In this document: positions 1 through 5,493 of the stretch, in pieces
How positions within the stretch are numbered: position 1 is the stretch's first letter
How the letters are laid out: each line of letters starts with the position of its first letter
From: Marinosulfonomonas sp.
GTDB taxonomy: Bacteria; Pseudomonadota; Alphaproteobacteria; Rhodobacterales; Rhodobacteraceae
Length of the DNA: 8,840 bases
Direction of reading: 5' to 3'
Assembly (NCBI GenBank): GCA_022712735.1
Contig: JAFLKA010000016.1
Location: 1 to 8,840, forward strand
Made by a program: the position numbers and the translations under genes
The notes under the pieces: model-generated
The model's input: only the letters and a program-made list of their open reading frames with translations
Database searches by the model: none
What the model was told of the DNA's origin: nothing

Positions 1-306
1 TACAACTTCACCGTTCCCACAGCGTTCAAGGCGTGGATAGACCTGATCGCACGGGTCGGGCTGACCTTTCAATATACCGATACGGGGCCGGTCGGGATGC
101 TGACCGGAAAACGCGCCATCATCGCCATTGCTTCGGGCGGCCCCAAAACCGGCAGCGATATTGATTTCGCCACCGGATATATCCGGCATATTCTGGGCTT
201 CATCGGCATCACCGATGTGACATTCATTACGGCGGACGCTCTGATGGCGGACGCCGATAGTGCCCTTGCCGGTGCGCACTCCCAGATTGATGCATTGGCG
301 GCATAA
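1..306 (+). CDS. azoR: FMN-dependent NADH-azoreductase family protein, C-terminal part (5' end outside window)
   Basis: Reading frame 1 is open from the first base and ends at TAA 304-306, giving 101 residues. It starts in YNFTVPTAFKAWIDL, the AzoR flavodoxin-fold segment that follows the FMN-binding loop (E. coli AzoR has a similar MYNFNIPTQLKNYFD stretch). It continues with a TGPVG...TGKRA strand, an SGG loop, and the conserved HILGFIGITDVTFI segment near the C-terminus. AzoR proteins are cytosolic FMN homodimers of about 200 residues that reduce quinones and azo compounds with NAD(P)H, so about half the protein is visible. The family call is from recognised motifs. The true substrate is unknown; quinone detoxification is the usual inference. 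No downstream gene is close enough to suggest an operon. Confidence 0.88.
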   Translation, partial: YNFTVPTAFKAWIDLIARVGLTFQYTDTGPVGMLTGKRAIIAIASGGPKTGSDIDFATGYIRHILGFIGITDVTFITADALMADADSALAGAHSQIDALAA

Positions 307-321
307 CTGTGGAATGGCGAG

Positions 322-379
322 AAACCTGACTCGGTTCGGGGGGGGCTGAACCTAACAGTGTGTTCTGTCAGGCAGTTTT
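322..379 (+). terminator. Possible terminator-like hairpin after the azoreductase gene
   Basis: An outer stem CCTGAC (325-330) pairs with GTCAGG (367-372). An inner stem GGTTC (333-337) pairs with GAACC (348-352) around a G-rich loop that contains a run of eight G (338-345). The structure begins about 20 bases after the stop codon and is followed by TTTT at 376-379. The long unpaired part between the inner stem and the outer 3' arm, and the short T run, make it a weak terminator candidate. Confidence 0.3.
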
Positions 380-675
380 AACCCAAACGCCAACCGCCTT
401 GACCCAATGATAGCCGCCATTCAGATTAGTCACATCAAATTACCGCTGTCCTGACATATACACCAAAACGGGAGTGAAAGTACGAGCCCACACACGCTAC
501 TCTGCGAAAAGCTTGCGCTTCAGACTAAAAGAGGGCAGCATCAACCTTATGGACTACTGCTTGGAAAATAAGGTTTAATGACTGCGCTTTCACAGGACCA
601 CCTCAAACTGCACATATATAAAGTGAGCGATTTATTAGGCAGACATGCGAGTGTGATGCTGATGGAGAACCCCAT
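380..675. other. Gene-free stretch upstream of the Sel1-repeat gene
   Basis: No reading frame here has coding character. The only structure I see is a perfect 8-base inverted repeat, AACCTTAT (543-550) and ATAAGGTT (568-575), with a 17-base loop. It has no T run after it, so it is not an obvious terminator. The last part (about 600-640) is AT-rich and could hold the promoter of the following gene, but I cannot point to a convincing -35/-10 pair. Confidence 0.5.
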
Positions 676-1056
676 ATGAGAAAAATGCTACTGACTTTAA
701 TTGCCCTGCTGACTTTCAATCTCGCGCCGGCACAGGCGGCTGATTTTGAAAAGGCGGCGGCGGCATATCGAAGCGGCGACTGGGAAGCGGCTTTTCAGGA
801 ATGGAAACTTCTTGCCGAACAGGGGGACCCTTTTGGTCAGAGGAGTCTGGGATTGATGTACGCCAACGGCGAAGGCGTTACACGCGATTATAAGCTTGCC
901 TATATGTGGCTTTCTGTTGCGAGCCTTAATGGTGTAGATCAAGCATTTGATATCTTGGAAAATCTGAGTGACGAAATGTCACTGCCTGACCTTCTCGAAG
1001 CTGAGGGGATGGCAAATATATGCCAAGCCAGCGCTTATAAGAATTGCGGATACTGA
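676..1056 (+). CDS. Small exported Sel1-repeat (SLR) protein
   Basis: This 126-residue protein begins at ATG 676, preceded by GGAGA (664-668) at a good distance. Residues 1-21 form a signal peptide: basic MRK, a hydrophobic LLTLIALLTF core, and an AQA cleavage site before AADF. The mature part holds about two Sel1/TPR-like helical repeats: roughly 24-51 (AYRSGDWEAAFQEWKLLAEQG) and 54-88, with the Sel1 signature LGLMYANGEGV...D...AYMWLSVA. The C-terminal tail has two cysteines (116 and 124) that could form a disulfide in the periplasm. Sel1 repeats mediate protein-protein contacts in envelope and signalling proteins. The partner cannot be named. The gene stands alone, with long non-coding flanks and an IS6 relic beginning eight bases after its stop, so it may lie in a rearranged patch. 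Fold and export are well supported; function is unknown. Confidence 0.85.
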   Translation: MRKMLLTLIALLTFNLAPAQAADFEKAAAAYRSGDWEAAFQEWKLLAEQGDPFGQRSLGLMYANGEGVTRDYKLAYMWLSVASLNGVDQAFDILENLSDEMSLPDLLEAEGMANICQASAYKNCGY

Positions 1057-1064
1057 TGTAAAAC

Positions 1065-1239
1065 GGTTCTGTCGCAAAGTTTTCCCAGACATTGAGTAAA
1101 GCTAGGATTGCTAAGTTTAGGCAGCCAAGCTTGCGAACTGTTTGAATGGTGAAGCGTGATTTGTCTGGAGTTGTTTCTTTCGGATCATGTGGGCTACTTC
1201 GATACCAGCAAGCGCATTGTGGAAAGCATATCCAAGAAT
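1065..1239 (-). mobile_element. Degenerate end of an IS6-family insertion sequence
   Basis: The plus-strand sequence GGTTCTGTCGCAAAG at 1065-1079 closely matches IS6-family terminal inverted repeats (IS26 begins GGCACTGTTGCAAA, IS6100 GGCTCTGTTGCAAA, from memory). About 40 bases further in, the minus strand encodes an IS6 transposase C-terminus, in the orientation and at the distance expected for this family. I could not find the opposite terminal repeat downstream, so only one end of the element survives. It starts eight bases after the stop of the Sel1-repeat gene. Confidence 0.7.
1117..1239 (-). pseudogene. IS6-family transposase, C-terminal remnant
   Basis: The minus strand, ending at TAA (plus 1117-1119), translates to a stretch containing LAGIEVAHMIRKKQL, then SPFKQFASLAA, then stop. 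This is the conserved tail of IS6-family DDE transposases (the usual form is like GIEVAHMIRKGQ...FQQFAALA). Before the match the reading becomes unrecognisable: GYAFHNA sits where a longer GFKSF-type segment is expected, so residues seem to be missing. The catalytic DDE core and N-terminus are absent from the window. The fragment cannot be active; it is a fossil of an insertion and deletion event. Confidence 0.7.
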
Positions 1240-1717
1240 GCTGACTTCAAAAAAGATTACATCACCGCCAACTAAAGAAACAGAGAGTGTTAGCTGATAT
1301 GAAGAAGAATTTTTCGGGCGAGGATTGAAACAAAGTCAATGGTTGCGCCTCTCCGCCAACATTTCAGTGTAATTTATGTGGTGGCAGAGTTATCCTACTA
1401 ACAAAGTTCAAACCCGCCGCCTACGTCCGCTTTGACAGACAGCGCCGCAGCATTTGTGATTGTCATAAGGGGCAGCTAAGAGCCGTCCACGTAACTTTGC
1501 AAAGGTCACTATTGCGCAAAGCTGCCATTTAAGAGCTTTGCAGCATTATGCACTTTGGGCTCATTTGAGACCTTCGCTACACTTCACCCCAATGACCGGT
1601 TTGGATTTCACCATCGAATTAGGTCAATATCCTGACGCAAAAGCCAACACTCTCTGACGTTTTAGAATAACCCCAAACCATGCCCAGCATCGGGGGGCAC
1701 AGCAGAACGTCTTGCGC
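1240..1717. other. Gene-free stretch with inverted repeats between the IS relic and the peroxidase gene
   Basis: I see no supportable gene here. A perfect 8-base inverted repeat, GCAAAGCT (1516-1523) and AGCTTTGC (1534-1541), has a 10-base loop and lies among further GCAAAG-like words (for example 1499-1504). This gives the region the look of a decayed intergenic repeat. Near the right end, TGCCC (1681-1685) and GGGCA (1695-1699) could form a small hairpin just beyond the peroxidase stop. Confidence 0.45.
1681..1699 (-). terminator. Weak terminator candidate downstream of the di-heme peroxidase
   Basis: A 5-base-pair stem (TGCCC 1681-1685 with GGGCA 1695-1699) lies 19 bases beyond the minus-strand stop codon. 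On the minus strand it is followed by TGGTTTGGGGTTATT, which is only partly T-rich. Position is right, strength is poor. Confidence 0.25.
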
Positions 1718-2848
1718 TTACTCCTCCAGCAAATGCTCATACCGTTCGTCCGTCAGCGTTTCCAGAAACGCCACGATCGCGTCGATCTGCGCATTTGTTA
1801 ACGCTGGCCCATGGGTCAATTCCCGCACGGCCAGCGATTTTGGAACCTCGGGCCAGCCAAACCCCTTGCCGGTTTCAGGGTTGGTCTGCCACTCGGGCTC
1901 AAGCGAGTTGTATTTGTTGTAAAACAGGACCACCGTGCGCAAATCCGTGAAAATCCCGTTGTGCATATACGGCCCCGTCACCGCGATGTTGCGCAACCCA
2001 GAGGTGCGGAATTTTCCCATCTCGATCACATTATCGACCTCGGGATGCCCCAACAGACCAACATCAATTTTGCCCTTCATAATCCCGTTCGCCGCGCGCC
2101 CCGGCCCGTTGGTCGGCACCCCGATGTTGAAATACTCATAGGCGGTGAAGGTCTCGCCCTCGTCAGTCGGGAACTGCTTTAGCATATGACACATGGAGCA
2201 ATTGGTGTGGTCCTTGTTGAAAAACAGCTCTTTACCCAGCGCCTCCTGCGCGGTCATCTGATATTCCCCGCGCAAAGCCCGATCATACTTGCTGTCAAAC
2301 GGCGCGAACAGATCGGTGGACTCGAACGCCGCAATCGCCTGCGTCATCGCCCCAAACGCCGCGTCGTCATCATCAAACACATCCGCGCCGAAATACGCCT
2401 CCAACCCGGCAATATAATCCTCGCTCTCGCGCAGCCGCACCACCACGCTGGCCTTGTCCGGCATGCCCATTTCAATCGGGTTCAGCGGCGGACCACCGGC
2501 CTGCGTCGCCAAATCCACAGCGCGGCCATCCCAAAACTGCCCGCCCATCGGGAAATCCATATCATTGATATGATACGGCGGCGTCAGCATCGCATAGGTT
2601 AGCGTCGGCGCGTTGCGATCGCCCAACGACACACCATCATCCCCCATTGAAAACGCCAACCCCGCCGCGGTTTCACGCACATCCACAAAGGCATGTTCAG
2701 GCGCATGGCACGTCGCACAGGATTGGGTCCGGTTTTGCGACAGGTCCACATCGAAAAACAGCGCTTCGCCCAGCGCCTCGACACTGTCAAACCCCGCCTG
2801 CGCCATTCCGGCACTCGCCGCCAAAACTATCATTGCATATCTCGTCAT
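1718..2848 (-). CDS. Periplasmic di-heme cytochrome c peroxidase, MauG-like subgroup
   Basis: With the start at ATG 2846-2848 the protein has 376 residues and a short signal peptide (MTRYAMIVLAASAGMAQA, cleaved after AQA). The frame stays open upstream to a GTG at 2915-2917, but that would add 23 residues before the signal and overlap the ffh promoter. The G-rich AGGGGG before 2848 is very close to the ATG, so the start is not certain. Two c-type heme motifs are present, CATCH (44-48) and CSMCH (217-221), each after the family's ALFFD / LFFNK segments. Also typical are the FWDGRA motif, FRTSGLRN (280-287) and PYMHNG (293-298). In VVLFYN (Tyr310) a tyrosine occupies the place where classical CcpA peroxidases carry the methionine heme ligand, as in MauG. 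Such enzymes reduce H2O2 or oxidise protein substrates in the periplasm. No methylamine dehydrogenase genes are nearby, so the substrate is open. Confidence 0.9.
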   Translation of the reverse strand: MTRYAMIVLAASAGMAQAGFDSVEALGEALFFDVDLSQNRTQSCATCHAPEHAFVDVRETAAGLAFSMGDDGVSLGDRNAPTLTYAMLTPPYHINDMDFPMGGQFWDGRAVDLATQAGGPPLNPIEMGMPDKASVVVRLRESEDYIAGLEAYFGADVFDDDDAAFGAMTQAIAAFESTDLFAPFDSKYDRALRGEYQMTAQEALGKELFFNKDHTNCSMCHMLKQFPTDEGETFTAYEYFNIGVPTNGPGRAANGIMKGKIDVGLLGHPEVDNVIEMGKFRTSGLRNIAVTGPYMHNGIFTDLRTVVLFYNKYNSLEPEWQTNPETGKGFGWPEVPKSLAVRELTHGPALTNAQIDAIVAFLETLTDERYEHLLEE

Positions 2849-2901
2849 GCCCCCTGATACCAAACCACCACACATCCACCAGCCGACAAATCCGCCCATG
2901 C

Positions 2902-2930
2902 TTGACTCTTGGCTCACATCGGCCTAAATC
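2902..2930 (+). promoter_or_regulatory. Predicted sigma70-type promoter for ffh
   Basis: TTGACT (2902-2907) and TAAATC (2925-2930) are separated by 17 bases and match the sigma70 consensus well for an alphaproteobacterium. The predicted transcription start, around 2937, falls just before the first leader hairpin. The promoter lies upstream of the chosen peroxidase start, which supports that choice. Confidence 0.5.
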
Positions 2931-2941
2931 CGCCCCTATAT

Positions 2942-3017
2942 CCGGAAGTCTTATAAAACTTCCGGTCCCTGCCTATGTAGGGATCGACCCCCGTCAGCGA
3001 GTTTCGCCCACGGGGGT
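2942..3017 (+). promoter_or_regulatory. Structured 5' leader of ffh: three consecutive hairpins
   Basis: Three perfect stems follow each other with almost no spacing. The first is CCGGAAGT (2942-2949) with ACTTCCGG (2958-2965). The second is TCCCT (2966-2970) with AGGGA (2979-2983). The third is ACCCCCGT (2987-2994) with ACGGGGGT (3010-3017). They begin a few bases after the predicted transcription start and end about 20 bases before the ffh ribosome binding site. This suggests a folded leader RNA of about 115 nt that might control ffh expression or mRNA stability. It does not look like SRP RNA, because the characteristic GGAA-capped helix 8 is missing. I do not recognise a named RNA family. 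The first repeat could instead be a protein operator serving both divergent genes. Confidence 0.5.
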
Positions 3018-3051
3018 GATTGGCATTTGGTTTGATGAAAGGGCCGCTGTG

Positions 3052-4551
3052 ATGTTTGAAAATCTATCCGAACGCCTCGGTGGTGTCTTTGACCGGCTGA
3101 CCAAACAGGGTGCCCTTTCCGAGGACGACATCAAAACGGCGCTTCGCGAGGTCCGCGTGGCTTTGCTCGAGGCTGACGTCTCCCTGTCCGTCGCCCGCGA
3201 TTTCATCAAGGCGATTTCCGAAAAGGCGTCCGGCCAGGCCGTCACCAAATCTATTACCCCCGGCCAGCAGGTCGTCAAAATCGTCCATGACGAACTGATC
3301 CACGTTCTGGCGGGTGACAACGACAACGCAGGCGAACTAAAAATCGACAACGCGCCCGCCCCGATCCTGATGGTTGGTCTGCAAGGCTCGGGTAAAACCA
3401 CCACCTCGGCCAAGCTGGCCAAACGCCTGACCGAAAAGAACGGCAAGCGGGTGATGATGGCATCGCTCGACGTGCAGCGCCCCGCCGCCCAGGAACAGCT
3501 GGCGATTCTGGGTAAACAAATCGGCGTCGATACCCTGCCGATCGTCAAAGGCGAGTCAGCCGTAAAGATCGCCAAACGCGCCAAACAGCAGGCGACGATG
3601 GGCGGCTATGACGTCTACATCCTCGACACCGCTGGCCGTTTGCATATCGACGAAGTGCTGATGGACGAAGTCCAATCCGTGCGCGACATCGCCAACCCGC
3701 GTGAAACCTTGCTGGTGGTTGACGGCCTCACCGGCCAAGACGCGGTGAATGTCGCCGAAGAATTTGACACCAAAGTCGGCATCACCGGCGTGGTCCTGAC
3801 CCGCATGGATGGCGACGGTCGTGGAGGTGCTGCGCTTTCGATGCGCGCTGTCACCGGCAAGCCGATCAAATTTGTTGGCCTTGGTGAAAAGCTCGACGCA
3901 CTAGAAGAATTCCACCCCGAACGCGTCGCTGGCCGTATCCTCGGCATGGGCGACATCGTGTCCTTGGTCGAAAAGGCCCAGGAAACCATCGAGGCCGAAC
4001 AGGCCGAACGGATGATGAAGCGCTTCCAGAAAGGTCAGTTCAACATGAACGACCTGAAAGCACAGCTGGAACAGATGATGAAAATGGGCGGCATGGAAGG
4101 TATCATGGGAATGATGCCGGGCATGGGCAAAATGAAAAAACAGGTCGCCGATGCGGGCTTTGACGATAGCATCCTGAAACGCCAGATCGCCTTGATCCAG
4201 TCGATGACCAAACGCGAACGCGCCAACCCGAAATTGCTGCAAGCCTCGCGCAAAAAACGTATTGCGCGTGGTGCCGGTCTGGAAGTGAGTGAGCTGAACA
4301 AGCTGATGAAGATGCACCGCCAGATGGCCGACATGATGAAAAAGATGGGCAAAATGGGCAAACGCGGCATGTTAAAAGGCGCGCTTGGCCAGATGTTCGG
4401 CAAAGGCGGCGGACTGCCCGGCGGGCTTGACCCATCAATGGTCGACCAAAAGGCACTGGAAGCAGCGGCGAAAAACCTGCCCGGCCAATTGCCCGGTCTG
4501 GGTGGCGGCTCGCTCCCCCCCGGCCTGTCAGGCTTCGGGAAAAAGAAATGA
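3052..4551 (+). CDS. ffh: Signal recognition particle protein Ffh (SRP54)
   Basis: The 499-residue GTPase binds 4.5S RNA and signal sequences on nascent chains and delivers ribosomes to FtsY at the inner membrane. Start ATG 3052 has AAAGGG at 3038-3043 and gives the standard MFENLSERL N-terminus; the frame is open further upstream but without family similarity. Domains: N helical bundle about 1-95; G domain with P-loop GLQGSGKT (109-116), DVQRPAA (140-146), DTAGR (192-196), TRMDGDGRGG (250-259, the TKxD position read as TRMD) and GLGEK (276-280); M domain from about 328. The M domain is rich in methionine for signal binding and has the RNA-binding SMTKRER...SRKKRIARGAG segment (384-409). A Gly/Pro/Leu-rich C-terminal tail ends in GKKK. 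Length and motifs are those of an intact enzyme. Its stop overlaps the next start (ATGA). Confidence 0.98.
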   Translation: MFENLSERLGGVFDRLTKQGALSEDDIKTALREVRVALLEADVSLSVARDFIKAISEKASGQAVTKSITPGQQVVKIVHDELIHVLAGDNDNAGELKIDNAPAPILMVGLQGSGKTTTSAKLAKRLTEKNGKRVMMASLDVQRPAAQEQLAILGKQIGVDTLPIVKGESAVKIAKRAKQQATMGGYDVYILDTAGRLHIDEVLMDEVQSVRDIANPRETLLVVDGLTGQDAVNVAEEFDTKVGITGVVLTRMDGDGRGGAALSMRAVTGKPIKFVGLGEKLDALEEFHPERVAGRILGMGDIVSLVEKAQETIEAEQAERMMKRFQKGQFNMNDLKAQLEQMMKMGGMEGIMGMMPGMGKMKKQVADAGFDDSILKRQIALIQSMTKRERANPKLLQASRKKRIARGAGLEVSELNKLMKMHRQMADMMKKMGKMGKRGMLKGALGQMFGKGGGLPGGLDPSMVDQKALEAAAKNLPGQLPGLGGGSLPPGLSGFGKKK

Positions 4552-5066
4552 CCGTGACCGCTCCGACTCTCCAAACTGAACGTCTCGTGCTCCGGCCCCA
4601 CCGGATCGAAGATTTTGACCAACTGGCGGCAGAGCTTGGCTCGCCCCACGCGCAGTATCTGGGCGGCCCGATGAGCCGCAAAGATGCTTGGAAAAGCTTC
4701 TGTAGCGACATTGCCCAATGGTCATTGCTTGGCCACGGTGCTTGGGCGGTTGACCAGCGCGAAAGCGGCGAATTTCTCGGCCAGATCACGATTATCAAAC
4801 CGCCGCACTTCCCCGAGACCGAAATCGGCTGGGTGTTCTTTCCGGGGGCCGAGGGCAAAAGTTATGCATATGAAGCGGCTCGGGCGGCGATGACATTTGC
4901 CTTTGGGGCGTTAAAGCTGCAAACCCTCGTTAGCTACATTGATCCACAGAACGCCCGCTCAATCCGACTTGCCAAGCGCCTTGGTGCGGTTGCCGATCCG
5001 GACGCCGCAAAAGCCTATGCCGAAGATGTGGTTTACCGCCACCCCGCACCGGAGGCGCTGATATGA
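4548..5066 (+). CDS. GNAT-family N-acetyltransferase, RimJ/RimL type
   Basis: This 172-residue protein starts at ATG 4548 inside the ffh stop (ATGA overlap), so translation is probably coupled to ffh. The N-terminus, LQTERLVLRPHRIEDFD (8-24), is the typical opening strand and helix of RimJ/RimL-like acetyltransferases. The central strand pair EFLGQITI and EIGWVFFP (residues 75-99) leads to the acetyl-CoA pyrophosphate loop PGAEGKSYAYEAARA (99-113), here EGKSYA instead of the textbook R/QxxGxG/A. VSYIDPQNARSIRLAKRLGA (128-147) is the conserved beta6-alpha4 region with the Asn of the DPxNxxS motif. These enzymes transfer acetyl from acetyl-CoA to amines or protein N-termini. The substrate cannot be told from sequence. 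Its place between ffh and ribosomal genes makes a ribosomal or small-molecule target conceivable, but that is a guess. Confidence 0.9.
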   Translation: MTVTAPTLQTERLVLRPHRIEDFDQLAAELGSPHAQYLGGPMSRKDAWKSFCSDIAQWSLLGHGAWAVDQRESGEFLGQITIIKPPHFPETEIGWVFFPGAEGKSYAYEAARAAMTFAFGALKLQTLVSYIDPQNARSIRLAKRLGAVADPDAAKAYAEDVVYRHPAPEALI

Positions 5067-5086
5067 ATGTACGTTTCACCCTCACA

Positions 5087-5105
5087 TTTGTACAAAATGT
5101 ACAAA
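5087..5105 (+). repeat. Tandem TGTACAAA repeats with a 10-base palindrome before the chorismate mutase gene
   Basis: TGTACAAA occurs at 5089-5096 and again at 5098-5105. The first copy is part of the perfect palindrome TTTGTACAAA (5087-5096). A third GTAC lies at 5069-5072. The cluster sits between the acetyltransferase stop and the ribosome binding site AGGAGG (5107-5112), where an operator or an mRNA regulatory site could lie. Confidence 0.45.
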
Positions 5106-5117
5106 CAGGAGGCCGCC

Positions 5118-5423
5118 ATGACTGATCCCGTCACCCGCGCCGCCGAACTGCTGGCCGACCACCGCGAGAGCATTGACCGTCTGGATTCGATCCTCGTTTA
5201 CACCTTGGGCGAGCGGTTCAAGCACACCCAGGCCGTGGGCAAACTAAAGGCCGAGCATGACTTACCGGCCTCTGACCCCGCCCGCGAAGCCACGCAAATT
5301 GCACGACTTGAGGAACTGGCCGAAAAAGCCAACCTCGACCCGAAAGTCGCCAAACAGTTCCTGAATTTTATTATTCAGGAAGTGATCCAACACCACACTA
5401 AACATCAGAACAATGAACCATAG
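5118..5423 (+). CDS. Chorismate mutase, stand-alone AroQ type
   Basis: A strong Shine-Dalgarno AGGAGG (5107-5112), five bases before ATG 5118, decides the start. The in-frame ATG at 5067 would add 17 residues of no family character. The 101-residue protein is all-helical, the usual size of a monofunctional AroQ domain, and converts chorismate to prephenate for Phe/Tyr synthesis in the cytosol. By alignment to the E. coli P-protein mutase, the active-site set is visible: Arg16 (HRESID), Arg33 (GERFKH), Lys42 (VGKLK), Asp53, Arg56 and Glu57 (DPAREATQ). The last helix (FIIQEVIQHH) has Gln and His residues around the place of E. coli Gln88, but the exact equivalent is unclear. No dehydratase or dehydrogenase domain is fused. 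A stand-alone mutase beside ffh/rpsP is, as far as I know, a common arrangement in Rhodobacterales, so this is probably the housekeeping mutase. Confidence 0.93.
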   Translation: MTDPVTRAAELLADHRESIDRLDSILVYTLGERFKHTQAVGKLKAEHDLPASDPAREATQIARLEELAEKANLDPKVAKQFLNFIIQEVIQHHTKHQNNEP

Positions 5424-5461
5424 GTTCAATAAACATCAAGAATGACAGGGCACTAAGCCCT
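5414..5461 (+). promoter_or_regulatory. Two small hairpins between chorismate mutase and rpsP
   Basis: TGAACC (5414-5419) and GGTTCA (5423-5428) form a perfect stem with a three-base loop that spans the chorismate mutase stop (TAG 5421-5423). A second stem, AGGGC (5447-5451) with GCCCT (5457-5461), has a five-base loop. Neither has a following T run, so they are more likely processing, attenuation or leader structures for rpsP than strong terminators. Confidence 0.35.
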
Positions 5462-5493
5462 TCAGTTAGCTAGGAAAATAGGAGAAACTACTC

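Noticed and set aside
1153..1276. Small plus-strand frame ending in DFKKDYITAN
   Set aside because: Most of it is antisense to the IS6 transposase tail, it has no ATG or clear ribosome binding site, and it is under 40 codons.
1488..1508. Possible second IS6 terminal repeat (AACTTTGCAAAGG)
   Set aside because: Only the short AACTTTGC core resembles the reverse complement of the left end, and the outer bases ACAGAACC are missing.
1811..2602. Plus-strand open frames across the peroxidase gene
   Set aside because: They mirror the codon bias of the minus-strand gene, have no family features, and the minus-strand protein carries both heme motifs.
2942..3017. SRP (4.5S) RNA gene in the ffh leader
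   Set aside because: The conserved GGAA-tetraloop helix with its asymmetric bulges is absent, and the hairpins are separate rather than one long rod.
2647..3051. Long upstream extension of the ffh reading frame
   Set aside because: The extra 135 residues are antisense to the peroxidase gene and run through the hairpin leader. The standard Ffh N-terminus starts at 3052 with a good ribosome binding site.
2994..4858. Several minus-strand open frames under ffh and the acetyltransferase gene
   Set aside because: All are antisense to clear genes and lack recognisable domains or ribosome binding sites.
5067..5117. Earlier ATG for chorismate mutase
   Set aside because: It has no ribosome binding site of its own and runs through the TGTACA repeats. 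AGGAGG before 5118 marks the start.
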